From: Terfezia claveryi
Taxonomy: Eukaryota; Ascomycota; Pezizomycetes; Pezizales; Pezizaceae
Reading direction: 5' to 3'
DNA length: 64,000 nt
Assembly (NCBI GenBank): GCA_015179025.1
Contig: WHUX01000011.1
Span: 372,001 to 436,000 of the forward strand
In this document: piece after piece, positions 23,747 to 35,294 of the stretch
How positions within the stretch are numbered: the first letter of the stretch is position 1
Layout of the letters: the number at the start of each line of letters is the position of its first letter
Program-made: the position numbers and the translations under genes
The notes under the pieces: model-generated
Told to the model about the DNA's origin: nothing
Databases searched by the model: none
Seen by the model: only the letters and a program-made list of their open reading frames with translations

Positions 23747-26093
23747 CTTCGTTTCTTTTCTTTTTTTTTCCCCCGCCTAATGTTTTGATTTGTTTGGTCC
23801 GGTGGCATGCGTGGGTGTAGTAAACTATTCTGGGATCATTAATATTTTTCAGTAGGATCTTTGTTATGATATTGTTGTATGGCATATTATACAGTAGTTA
23901 GGCATGAGTAGAATAGTAATAGGCATACAACTTGCCCCCTCCCCCCCACCTCCCTTTCTGTTGGAGCCCGTCTCACATGGGTCACGGCCTCCCTCCAACT
24001 CACGTTCTAAAACATTCTCCGACCGTTAGGCTAGTTTTTCTCGGGCGCATTCTTCTCCTCCTCCTCCAAAAAAAAAAAAAAATATATATCATTATTCAAA
24101 ATGCGAATAAATCCTTTAGGCTGCGGGGATTTTACCCTGATGAAAGATTCTGATTGAAGTAATATTTATTTATTTATTTTTTTAAAGGCTAGTACTAGGG
24201 TTTTTTTTTTTTTGTATTGTTGAAGGGAGTTTGACTAGTCGGGGAGTAAGTTCAGGGTAAAAAAAATCGCGTCTAAAATAGTTGGAGGTGGGTGGGGGAA
24301 AGGCACTAGGGTATATCGCAACCTTGGAATCGTGACGCGGTGTTACCTTCGTCTATAGTTATAAGTGTGATTGATGTTCTCCGAGGAAAGTTCGTGTATG
24401 GCTGTTGTTAACCCAGGGATTTTTTATTTTTTTTTTATTTTTTTTTTATTTTTTTTTACTTTTTTCTTTTTTCAATTCCACCATACCCGCTGCAAAATTT
24501 GTAAGTAAAGTAAAGTACAGTACATAATAATAATAATAATACAAAACTTGTTGATTCCAAGGGAAAAAAAAAAAAAAAAAAGTTATAGGTAACTACATGA
24601 ATGTAAGTTTTGTTTTTGTAACTCCAAAATTGAATCCTATTATTAACTATGGTTTGGGGCAGTCGGATCTCAGCTTTCCACCTAGTCCCAGAATTAGGAA
24701 ACCAAAAACAATAATATATGTAAGATGGAAAAAGAAGTACAGTAAACATTAGATCTATCTATATCTTACTCTTACGTAAAGATAGATGAGTAAACTTTTC
24801 CTAGAGAAAATGCGTAAACATCCAGCCCTTGAAAAAGGAGGGGAAAAAAAAAAAAAAAAAAAAAAAAAGGGGTGCGTGATCCGAATTCTATTTTAATCAG
24901 TTACAGATAAGCAACTGCACCGCAAGCTCATGGGCGCTAATACTATTACGCCCTCTACTAAATCGCCACGATCCGTCCCACCCCTCCAGCCCCTCAACGA
25001 CTCATCTTTTTGAGACTTCAGGATTTTTATGTAGGCATTAACTACCTTAAATACAGTCCTGCTAAATAGTAAAAAAAACCACCGTAATGATACAAGTCAA
25101 GTTCTAATAAATTACATATACTTACATCTATACCCCCCAGCCCATGAAGGAAGATAGCTAGCTACATGACATGCTGGGATTACTATCAGTCATGTTGGTC
25201 GTGATGAGATTGTCGGTTATGGGTACATACATCTGTGATAAAGACATTCTTAGGAGGGTATCTCACATCCTACTATCAATCTCACCTGATCTACTACGAA
25301 AGGCCGGTAGTCTTGTTTGTAGCTCGGGCACAGTAGTCTAGTTGCACAGACTGCTTTAGAGGGACCAAATTTAAGTTAAGCCGATGAGTATTTCCGTGGG
25401 TTACCCTCAATAACACGCCGTTATATAAATTACTTGAACCCCATAAAATTCAATAGTAACCAATTCCCGTAATCCAGGTACTCCAGTTTCTTGCTTTCCA
25501 GTTAAAGCGTGTGATAAATATATAATCAACATATCGAAAGGAAAGGAAACATTTAGTAGTTAGCATACCACCAACCTCAGCAGGTGAAACATCGGACCAA
25601 AGATAGATTTCAAGCAAGATACCGCAACCACGCGGCAGCACTGCTCTCCTTTACGGCTCCAAAAATAAGGCAAAATCAAGATTATGGGTTAAAGTAAATG
25701 CACAAACCGTCTAGTATCCAGGGATTGCCATGTCAAGGCAAGCCATTATCAAAAATCCCTCAAGGAAGGCATGGTCGATTGAACCTCCACCGCGACTGAC
25801 CCCATATACCATAATCCCGTGTTATGCGCATGTATAATGCTAGTCAGCAACCAAAACCAACCCAAAACGCCTATATCCTGCTCCAAAACCTGAGACCTCG
25901 ACATAGCAAGGAAGAACGGTGACGCGCTGGAATAAACGAATGCAAACTGTTCTAGCACGACCCAAAAAAGGGCGATAGTGATCTTTCAACCAGAAGGGAA
26001 CTCTAAATCAGGTATGGTTTGCACAAAAAGTGCGCCAACACAGATACCACCCACCAGACCATCACACTTCACAGAAATTCAAACTCACCCGGA
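23303..26093. other. Long intergenic region with homopolymer runs
   Basis: About 2.8 kb without a supported gene. It holds T29 at 23718-23746, A25 at 24844-24868, TTTTTTTTA repeats at 24421-24470, and AT-rich unique DNA. A degenerate copy of the short CCAACCAGACTA-related motif is at 25333-25346. Confidence 0.5.
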
Positions 26094-27332
26094 TCAATTA
26101 TCCTCGGGCCTCCTCTGACATCGCGCAATAACGACGCTTATATCATCCCACTTCCCACCCTCAATTCCAAGGCCTTGTTCAACAGCCCTTTCCATATACG
26201 GACTCAAACCCCATGGGTCTCCTGCGACACTTTTGGCTTTCTGGACCAGTTTCTCCGCCATTTGCTCCTCATTCTCCCCAGTCTCAGACCATTGCGTCAG
26301 CTCTCGCAAAACTTCTGCTTCCCATAAGTTATCCACCAACCCATCCGTGGCCACTAGTACCAAATCTCCTTCTTCCACCTGCATATCCACCACTTTTCCC
26401 ACCCCCTCCGGCGTATCAGGGGAGTTTGTACCTAGTTGCCGCGGGCAGTCGAACCAATGCCATTGTTCTTCGGTACGTGCAATAAATTTGCCTTCCGACG
26501 GGCGGAACACAAAGGCCTGGGAATCACCGACGTTTGTTAGGAGGAGCGTGGTAGGTGGGAGAAGGAGAGCAAGACAGGCTGTGGTAGTGCCCAGATATGG
26601 GAAAGGTTTAGTTATGGCTGTGGTTGTCTCGTAGGAAGCTTGAAGGGCGGATATTGGGGATAGAAGAGAATTATCCTCAGTGAGTGGTTCACAGTTGCAA
26701 CTGTTGAAACGCAGAACCTGCTGCTCCGTCTCAAGGGCCCAAAAGTGGAGTATAAGTCGCGACCACAGGGCAGCATGTCCCTGAGGCCGTGTATTCCATG
26801 CCCCAACACCGTCAGCCACTCCTATATAATACGGCGAGGATACAACTGCGTCATCGCCATTAGTTATTCCACGAAGGAATCCAAGTGCGTCTTCTTGAGT
26901 GGGCACAAGCGGCATGGGAATGCGCCCACCAGCGCCATCTACATCACTATTTCGGGAAAGAGATCGATTAAAGTGAAAATTGCGAAAGGCATCACGGCAC
27001 ATAGGCGATGAAGCAGGTGGGACAGCTGAGTTGAACGGAGGCGGAAATGGTCGAGCTGGCCGTTTGGCAAAGAAGGAGCTTCCGGTACGCAATTCATACC
27101 GCAATCCCACAGGGAGTATGGACGGATGTGTCCGTGGTGCTGAGACAGCAAAGCTATTGGACGATGGAGGTACGGTTGGCGAATCATGAGAAGCTGGCAA
27201 CGGGCATAGGCCAAGAGGATCCCGGCTATCTTCCACAATGGCCTTATTGGCAAAAGCCCGAGGAGGCAAAGTGTGTATGCATCGGCGCAAGTGAAGGAGC
27301 ACTCGCAGGGGGGTGGAGTGGGGTAATTGCAT
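26094..27332 (-). CDS. PTC7: PP2C-type protein phosphatase PTC7, mitochondrial
   Basis: Mn/Mg-dependent Ser/Thr phosphatase of 412 aa in one exon. Yeast Ptc7 is mitochondrial and activates the coenzyme Q enzyme Coq7. The start is the first ATG in frame (27332); the N-terminus MQLPHSTPLRVLLHLRRCIH looks like a mitochondrial presequence. Metal-binding and core motifs are YYIGVADGVGAW (about residues 180-191), NVGDSQAFVFRPSEGKFIAR, DLVLVATDGLVDNLWE and the C-terminal KWDDISVVIA. An alternative TTG-started extension upstream is unsupported. No break seen. Confidence 0.9.
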   Translation of the reverse strand: MQLPHSTPLRVLLHLRRCIHTLPPRAFANKAIVEDSRDPLGLCPLPASHDSPTVPPSSNSFAVSAPRTHPSILPVGLRYELRTGSSFFAKRPARPFPPPFNSAVPPASSPMCRDAFRNFHFNRSLSRNSDVDGAGGRIPMPLVPTQEDALGFLRGITNGDDAVVSSPYYIGVADGVGAWNTRPQGHAALWSRLILHFWALETEQQVLRFNSCNCEPLTEDNSLLSPISALQASYETTTAITKPFPYLGTTTACLALLLPPTTLLLTNVGDSQAFVFRPSEGKFIARTEEQWHWFDCPRQLGTNSPDTPEGVGKVVDMQVEEGDLVLVATDGLVDNLWEAEVLRELTQWSETGENEEQMAEKLVQKAKSVAGDPWGLSPYMERAVEQGLGIEGGKWDDISVVIARCQRRPEDN

Positions 27333-29616
27333 ATCCCTCTTGAGGATATATATTATCTGTCTGGATTTGGAAGACTTCGCAATTCCAAGGAGCTGGGTGC
27401 GGTAAGTATGTGAGTGCAGTGGGTACAACTGGGAGAAAAACACGCAGAGACCTACTGGCTGTGTGCAGTGCAGAGATGGTCGATGGGAAGAACGATCGAA
27501 AGTGAAAGTACCTGCAGCAATAAAGAGTGGACGCAAAGATAAAGCTCTGGAAGCTTGTTGATGGAAATCAGAAGGCCATCCGAAAGTTCATCTGTAGCTC
27601 ATATAAGCTTGATATCTAATCTGTCGTCGGCCTTGGCAGATGTGAAGCCTGCTGTAGCCGGAGGAGCCTTCCGGCCTCGCCCCCCTAACTGACATCCCAG
27701 ACTGACGGGGTTGTATACTCCCCGAGCTGCTCCGGCTATGGTTGTGTCGTAGGGATGTGTCTACGTATATTCCCCGAGAGCTGGAAAATTCCAACTACAT
27801 TCCATATCGAAACAATGTGACTCACAGACACCCACGGGGAAAGGTATATACGGTATCATACTGTACCTCACCCCGAGTGCGTTGGCTGTCAACCTCCAGT
27901 AGTCTTTAAGCCTAACGGGTGGGGTACTCCAGTGGAGTGCTGGGGTATAGATATCGATTTGTCCGCATCAGGTTGGGTGACGAGACCACCGCATGTCCAG
28001 ATCCTGCATAGTGTTATGAAAACGGATGTTTGAACGGTTGATTGGGAATCACATACAGCATAGCATGGAGAGATCAGAGGCAAATATGGCTGTCGGGAAC
28101 CAGAGCGATAACAGGGCCAACCCACTGGTGATCGGCAGGTTTGGAAAAGCGGGAATGGGAAAAACTGTGCTATAAAAAACTAACACAAAGCAGCGCTGCC
28201 ACAGGAGGGATCACCATCATGTTAACTCCTCCCATATTTATCTCTCAACAAAGCCAGACAGAGAGCTGCCTCATGCCCTCTCCCCCGCCCTGGGCTCTGT
28301 CTTTACACTTCCATGCACATACCCTTGAACAACGGAAAGCTAACCAATTCCCGTCGTTTGACTGAAAGTTGAACAAAGATATTGGTACCTACGACTTGCA
28401 ATCTACGGCTCTTAGTCGGCTTTGCTCTATTTCTTGCCGTTTACCGTCTACCACTCAGAGATTATTATACCGAGTTTTCTGCTTGATAAGGTGTGTTGTT
28501 ACATCGACGTATTCAAGTTAGCTTCGACTGTTTCGTCCAATGAGCGACGTACATGGCAGAAAAATTTAAGGATACTTGGACGCAGGTACGAAGTTTGATC
28601 CAATGAAAACAAGCTTCCTTTCCCTCATTGGTACTGATACTCACACTGTACAACTCGAGTAGAGCACACAGGTGTGCGACGGCTGGTTCCAGCGAACGAA
28701 AGACCGACACCTCTCACAGCGGAGGGATGAGAATGCCAGTCATGATCATGACGCATGCACGCAAGGGTTCAACCTCTGAGAGCAGTGGCCAAGCTCCTCC
28801 TGCAATTTGGCAATCCAATTACACAGCGGGCGAGCCGGCTAATGCTCGCCACCGGTATCCCCCCTGGAAAGTTTCGGGATTTTTGAGATTTCGGGAGAGA
28901 ATTCTCATTGGACGATAAAATGCCAGGGTCCAGCCTGTGCACAAAACCTTTATCCCAGCTGCTGTTGGGTTTCACAGAACAGAAGGCACGATGTGTGTCT
29001 TTAAGTCTTCCTTAGACTTCACCCTTATGGGCCCCTGCCTGCTCAAGTGTCCCCGCCTTTTTATCTCTGCATCCGCCCCAGTCACACGTTCCTTCCCAAT
29101 CCACCTCCGCCTTTACCTTTCGTCGGGTATTGTCCCTACAGTTCCTACGACTTAGGCCACTTTTCGTTTCGTTCATACCCCCTCTGCTGTGCAGTGTGCG
29201 CCCAAAGTAAGGCATCGCTCCTTTACAAGCCTACCCTTTTACCACTAAGTTCCGCAAGCAAGCCCACGGTCATTTTCGCGCTCGCGGAGTATTTCAGAGA
29301 ACTGTACAATCATTATATTATAATCCCTCCCTCTTGTCCGTGGTCTTACTTGGATATATATCCATCACATTCAAGGATTTTGCCGGAGCTCGTGTCTCTT
29401 CCCACAGGATTGCGAAGCTTGTCACCCCGCACTTTCACCCGCATTGTCGAAGTTTCCAGCGGTTCTCATCACTTGCAGATATCCACCGGCACCTTTCGTC
29501 ATACACCAGAGCACTTGGTCGTGCTTCTGCCAGGACAGATATAAGCTATTCCAAAACTCCGGTTTTCCTGACCTCGAAGAATTCACAAACATTGGTGAAC
29601 AACAACAACAACAACA
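27333..29616. other. Long divergent intergenic region
   Basis: About 2.3 kb between PTC7 (minus) and the next gene (plus). The right part (about 28980-29616) is CT-rich and ends in (CAA)n directly before the ATG at 29617. It looks like a long 5' leader, perhaps with an intron. No gene seen. Confidence 0.45.
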
Positions 29617-30291
29617 ATGGTACTCACAAAAACACTGTCCAAGCGACGCAAGAATGAAGGTGAGATGATGAAGCGTAAATCTTCAGTATCAAAACTTGTG
29701 ATCTCAGCACCAGTTGAGTTGATATCGACCACAAACATGATATCTTATACGGCTCCAACTCTTTACAACTCACCATTGTCTGCGACGACACCTTCAACAA
29801 ATGGGAGGTTCTTTCCATTAGCTGCCTCTCCTGTTTCCTCTCCACCAACCAGTGATATTGAGTCTCCCAGCCCACCAACTTCCCCCACCGCTGTTAGGTC
29901 AAACCACTTGTCAACCTACTTCTCGTCAGCGCCAGTTCCTCCGCCAATGTCCCCTGCCCGATCTTTAAGTACCCGCTCGATGACCTCGAATTTTGGGCCG
30001 CAAAGGTCAGCGTCCTCTAGCAGCACATCCTCTAAGCAACGGAGGAGCCAGGGGCCACCACCAAGAGTAACGCACCGCGGCGTAGGCCCAAGTCCCTTTG
30101 GGGCTGAGCTAGCACAAGTATCAGAGGTTGCTGAGGTGTATGGGCTCAGCGGGATTAGCGATGCTGAAGAGGAATTTATGTACGAGCATGGCCTACGAAA
30201 GTTCTGCGCCGACGACTACCTTAGGGAGATTGGAGCTTTCGGAGGTGTCTTCAATGATGAATTTCCTACATTAAATCCTGGATGGATATAA
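29617..30291 (+). CDS. Fungal hypothetical protein with conserved-looking C-terminal block
   Basis: I do not recognise a named family. 224 aa, single exon, opened by an ATG after a CAACAACAA leader. The N-terminus is basic (MVLTKTLSKRRKN). The middle (about residues 45-150) is Ser/Pro/Thr-rich and probably disordered. The C-terminal 70 residues are ordered in look: ELAQVSEVAEVYGLSGISDA, EEEFMYEHGLRKFCADDYLREI, then GGVFNDEFPTLNPGWI. I have an impression that this block recurs in other ascomycetes but cannot test it. No signal peptide or membrane segment. Confidence 0.6.
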   Translation: MVLTKTLSKRRKNEGEMMKRKSSVSKLVISAPVELISTTNMISYTAPTLYNSPLSATTPSTNGRFFPLAASPVSSPPTSDIESPSPPTSPTAVRSNHLSTYFSSAPVPPPMSPARSLSTRSMTSNFGPQRSASSSSTSSKQRRSQGPPPRVTHRGVGPSPFGAELAQVSEVAEVYGLSGISDAEEEFMYEHGLRKFCADDYLREIGAFGGVFNDEFPTLNPGWI

Positions 30292-31216
30292 CTGGGACGT
30301 TTATCGTGAGGTATTGTGTTTTGTGGGGGTGGATGGAAACAGGCTTAGAATTGTGCTAGGACATGGTGGACTTTATTTTCAAACTGTTATCCATACTCAT
30401 TTTTGTTTATGGCGGTATGGAACATGCAAGGACTGGTTCCCTCTTTTCTTCGTTTTTATCTCGCCTGTACAACTTGAGGTTTCCTCTTTTGGTTTTTCTT
30501 TATGTTTGTCTTCTGTAAAACTCAAGAGCGTTATGACGCCCTTGTACTCTGTCTACTCTACCTTTTTATTTCTACTCTGCCTCTTTTATTTCTACTCTGT
30601 TGCAAGTCGTGATGGATTCCTTCCTGTTTCGTTTTCAGGTTTATTGCTCGCTTGTACTATATCTCGATTGCATTATTTCTGGATTTTCTTTTTCAGGGTT
30701 GGGTTACAGTATATCTTTGGGGAGCCAGTGGACATGTTTATTTACTAACGAATAGGGTCTGTTGTTACTTTTATATATCTTTCCCTTTATTCGATTTGAG
30801 ATGAGTTTCTTTTTCTTGTGGTGGAGGGGAGGGTGATTAAGGATATGGGGCAGATCAGGAGACTGGTTTCTAAAGTTTGGGGTATATCTCTTTTGGCATT
30901 CATCCATCCTAGCTAGGGGAGATACGGACAGACAAAGACAGAAGGGTTAAGATTTCTTGAACTAGGTATACCTAAAAATCAAATGAAACACAAAAATATA
31001 TGTGTATGTTTTGATATGCGGTGTTGTTGGGCGCAGCAAATGATATGGTGCTGCGCATCTGTAAATCGTCTTTATTATTGGGTAAGGAGGATGCGCGGGA
31101 TTTCAGTGTATCCTCGTGAGGATCGGCAGACAGACTAGTAATGGTGGTGAGACGTGATGGGTTTCAGTAACGAATTTGGAAGGGGGGCTTTTGATTCGCT
31201 TGCATGTGGATCTGAG

Positions 31217-31385
31217 TACCGTATTTTCTGGTTGTTTATGACCCGGCGCTACTGCAAGTTCTCTCATACGAATCCAACGTTCTTGTCCGCACGAGCACTT
31301 CGATAGGTCTAGTTGAGTGAAAATCACACCTCTTCACGTTAGATCTTGCTAGCTCCGGGTCATAAAGAACCAGAAAATACGGTAT
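31217..31385. mobile_element. MITE-like element with 33 bp terminal inverted repeats
   Basis: The left arm (31217-31249) and right arm (31353-31385) are inverted copies matching at 31 of 33 positions. They begin and end TACCGTATTTTCTGG / CCAGAAAATACGGTA. The outer TA could be a target-site duplication, as in Tc1/mariner-type MITEs. The 103 bp between the arms has no coding look. Confidence 0.7.
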
Positions 31386-31841
31386 GTGGGGTTTATGTGG
31401 GTGTACTGTATGTACGATGTATGTAGTTGCTATAGCCAAAGTCCAATTGAAACTGCTTCTGCTTCTCCTAACACATACCCATGAGTTTTTCACGATGTGC
31501 TAGCAGTGTTGTCTGCATGCTGGCGAGTTACTAGACCAGTACCAAGGTGTATGTACATGAGAAATTCAATGGAAGGGGAGGGAGGGAGGTGGGGGGGGGA
31601 TGCTTGCCCATGCCAACCTTGGTGTAGTTGACCATGGGAAAGGGGGGATGGAACCCAGTGAGACTTCACGAAACTTCATAGTCGAGATTTTTTGGGGGGG
31701 AGAGAACGGTCCGTTTGTCTGATTGGAAAAGGTCCGTGGCTTGTTGGGGGGTGGAAGGGGGGAAGGGGGTGCAGGAATGGGTTTATGTACCCGGGCCAGT
31801 AGGAGGGTACCGTACTGCAGTGTTGAAATGTACCCCAAGGT

Positions 31842-31891
31842 TATATATATAAATATATCATATATATATAAATATATCATATATATATATA
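31842..31891. repeat. AT-rich tandem repeat
   Basis: Repeated TATATATAAATATATCA units of about 20 bp. Confidence 0.8.
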
Positions 31892-31935
31892 GGGATTGGA
31901 ACTCGCCAGTTAAAGGGAGGGAGTAGAGGTAGGTT

Positions 31936-31963
31936 ATGTAGCATGTAGCATGTAGCATGTAGC
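31936..31963. repeat. 7 bp tandem repeat, four copies
   Basis: Four exact copies of ATGTAGC. Confidence 0.9.
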
Positions 31964-33418
31964 GAGGGGACACATCATGATCTGGGGTTGGGAATCGCGT
32001 CCACTCCAGATGAATCCCGATTTTCTCTAGAGATGCCCCCCCCCCTCTCTCATCCTGGAGACAACTATAGTCTAGTTACCTTGACAGTAAAATTTTGCGG
32101 AAGTTATGTTGAGAACCCCCCTTCTCTAACTAGTCATTTTATTGCCCAGCCTCCTCCCTTCAGAAAAAAAATTTAAGAAAGAAGAAAAAAAGCAAAAAGG
32201 AAAAAGGAAAAAAAAAAAAAGAAAAAAAAGAAAATACATAAAAGTGAAACAATTTAGTCGGGCTATAGAATAACTGTAGGTTTTACAAACCTACGTAACT
32301 AATAACATTATCTAATCCCCGCAATTTGTAATTTTCTTGTCTCACACAACTACTGTAGTTAGCTAAAATATCGAACATGATCCTACCGAAAGGCCAAAAA
32401 AAAAAAAAAAAAAAAAAAAAGTTCTCGGCTCGAATGTTCCAGAAGTTTATGCAAGTAAACATTCAGTAACATGTACATGTACATGTTCAAAGACATCTGA
32501 TATGCAGTGTGATGTGATGAACCGGGGTTGTGTGTGTGTGGGGGGGGGGGGGTTTAAGACTTTGGATTAGGGCCACGCATGTTACTGGTGCTTGGGTAGC
32601 TGAGCTGACCCATGAGGCTCTCCGCGAGCAACTTTGCGACATCTGTCCCTTGTTTAGTCCCCCTATACTAGGAGGGATTCGCTCGTGCTGCTGGTTTCAA
32701 TCTGCCGCAAAATTCCTGGACGAAAAGTGCCTTTCCTACAACTATTACCCTCAAACTTAAACCCCGAACAAGCAATACCTCGGGAAGTACACCTCTCATC
32801 CTTTCAAAAAAAACTATATCCTGTGCCCCCCCCCCCCCCCTCCAAAACATTCCGATGGTACTGTATATATACCCACGCAACTAAGCAAAATAGGGGCACG
32901 TGATGCTTCAGAGCCTTAAAGAGGCAGAAGAGGGGGGGAAAGGAGGAGGAGGGGTTGGTTACACTACATTCAAGATTTCGTACAACTACAAATGATACTA
33001 TGCTGTTAAAAGAGCGCTTCCTCTTGCAATGTAGTTTATATTAGTTATAATACTTAAAAAATGTTCTAGCAACGACCAGTGGGTGGAATCTATGGAAGAA
33101 GAGTCAGATATATTGGACAAGCAAAGTTCTAAGAAACAAATTTGCCTTCAGGATGTTTGGAGAGCGGTTACCCTGAACGAACTTCCCTGCATTCTCGGTT
33201 TCCCCAGAACACTACAAACAAAAAGCAGATAACCAAAAGTCAAAAAATGCAATTGGACCAGATAGAGCTGACTTTTATTTATTCCATAATGAAAAGCAAG
33301 TCTCCCAACCAGCAAATCAAAAAAAAAAAAAAAAAAGCATATATTCTACACTCCAGAAGAAAAAGGAGATCCTTAAAGTCTCAAAACACGCTTCTACTCC
33401 TCACCCCTTACAGCCCGC

Positions 33419-35294
33419 CTACTCATCCATACTCTCCCAGCCATCCCTTTCATTCCCCCCCTCCTCTCCTTCTTCATCGTCGCTCTCTTCATCATCATCC
33501 TGCACCCTAATCATTTTCTCCTCTTTCCCCTCCGGCACCTCCGGGACCCTCCCGGCAAATACCCTTCTCACGGCTGCGTTCGTGCTCGTATCCCACACTT
33601 GCACAACACCCTTACTCCCCGCCACCGCTAGCCTAAATCCAACCTGCTTATCCGGCCCAAAACCCACACTAAACACCTTTCCCAGATCTAAATCCTTACT
33701 AATGACTAAACTCGGTCCGCTCCCACCAGGAGCAATATTCCACAGCTTAACTTGTTTATCAAACCCACCTGTGGCAATGAATCCTGGGATCACTGGGTTG
33801 ATGTCCATTGCGGAGCAGGCTTTATCGTGGGCTTGGAGGGTCCACACGGGCTTAGTTGCTGCGGGGTTAGAAGGGGTGTTTCTTGCATCATGGAGGTGAA
33901 CCATCCCCGACTCTGTAGAGACGTAAAAATAGTTAGGATCATGGGGATCCCATTGAATTCCTTCGACATCGCTTTCTACACCCCATCTTGGGGCTTTAAC
34001 TTCCGGGGCACGCATATCAGCTGCTACGACTGTGCGGTCGTAACTTCCAGATAATAAGACGGTGGTTTCCTTAGGATGCCAAGCGAGAGCACAGACTTTA
34101 TCTGTATGATGAGAGTAGGATTTCGCGCAGGTGGTAGTGTTGAGATCCCATAGTTTAACTGTTTTATCTGCGGAGGCAGAGGCAAGGAGGTTCCTATGTG
34201 CTCTGTTTGCGGCAAGGGCAAGAACGGAGTCGACGTGGTGTGTGTCATTGGCTTTTTTGCTCTTCTTCTTCTCCTTCTTTTTCTTCTTGTTGGGTGTGTC
34301 CGTAGTTGTATCTGCTCCGCCAGCACCGAGAATAGCATTCGGGAACATGCAATCCACAACGTCAAGATCCCATATCTCAATATCAGGGTCCATAGTACCG
34401 ATTGCGCAGAAGTTTCCCCGCGAGTCCTTGTCTAGTGGTGGAGGAGTGTGTTTGTTGGAGCCTGCTTGGTGAACGGGGACATCGAGCCATTCGACACAGA
34501 GGGGGATGGCTGGGAGCATGATGTCGTGATGGACGTAGAGATTATCGGCTTCGTCTTCATAGACGTAGACTTCTAGTTGTGCGACTTCGTCTTCGGTTTT
34601 AGCTACTAGGAGGAGATTGTCTGTGCCTAGTACTTGGAGCTCCTCTTTTTCCTCTCCATCGCTGTCCTGTTCAAAAGATTTCAGTGAGCCCAGCTGCTCA
34701 TGAAAAGAAATATGTGTGGGAAGGTGGGTAGCAAACCTCCTTCAGGGTAATATATGGGTCGTCCTCGCCATTCTGGTGGTACGCCAGAGATTTTATCGAG
34801 TTGAACATACCCATTGGTTCCCCTTCATCTGACACGACTGCATCGGCCTTGTCGTCATTATCGTAATTATCCAGATCATACTCCCGTAGATCATTATCGT
34901 CAACTCTTCACCATCAAAAACACAATCAGCAATAGCTCCAATAACTAAATCACTCCTTCCCACACAAACCCAGTCTTCCCTCGAAACCACAACCAGCACA
35001 AGGAACACAGCAAACTCACTCCTTCCTCGTCTCCACCCCCCCCCCTTCCTTCTCCTCCGTTAGCTTCACACCCCCATCCCCATCCATTTCCATCTCCATT
35101 TCCACATTCTTCCCCTCGTTTTCCTCCTCTTCCCCATCCTGTTCTGCCGCCAGCTCCTCCCTAGCATAATCCAACTGGCCCCTCGCCAGCCCCGCAATCC
35201 GTTCAAACTCCTCCTCATCGAACTCCTTCCTCGTCGGAAACTGCGCTGCAAACCCACGTGGCACCCATGCCGTGGCCGTAATCATCGCCGACAT
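33419..35294 (-). CDS. PWP1: WD40 protein PWP1 (ribosome biogenesis)
   Basis: Nucleolar WD-repeat protein of 563 aa that supports rRNA processing and large-subunit assembly. Exons are 35294-35020, 34905-34737 and 34666-33419. The first intron's acceptor is placed at 34906 because the next AG gives a stop. The N-terminus MSAMITATAWVPRGFAAQFP is diagnostic of the family; ATGs upstream in the frame do not look conserved. An acidic linker follows (about residues 50-125), then WD repeats: VLALAANRAHRNLLASASAD with KTVKLWDLN, VCALAWHPKETTVLLSGSYD, GIQWDPHDPNYFYVSTE, and IPGFIATGGFDKQVKLWNI. The tail is acidic (DDDEESDDEEGEE). Confidence 0.93.

Larger units (their letters stand above)
30292..33418. 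other. Intergenic region with a MITE-like element and AT repeats
   Basis: Starts with a T-rich probable 3' UTR (to about 30750). It then holds the inverted-repeat element 31217-31385, an AT tandem repeat (31842-31891), a 7 bp repeat (31936-31963), A25 (32396-32420), G12 near 32540 and A-rich runs near 33320. No gene supported. Confidence 0.5.

Noticed and set aside
30314..30748. 144-codon plus-strand frame, Phe/Leu-rich
   Set aside because: Lies in the T-rich 3' flank right after the previous gene; hydrophobicity follows from T content.
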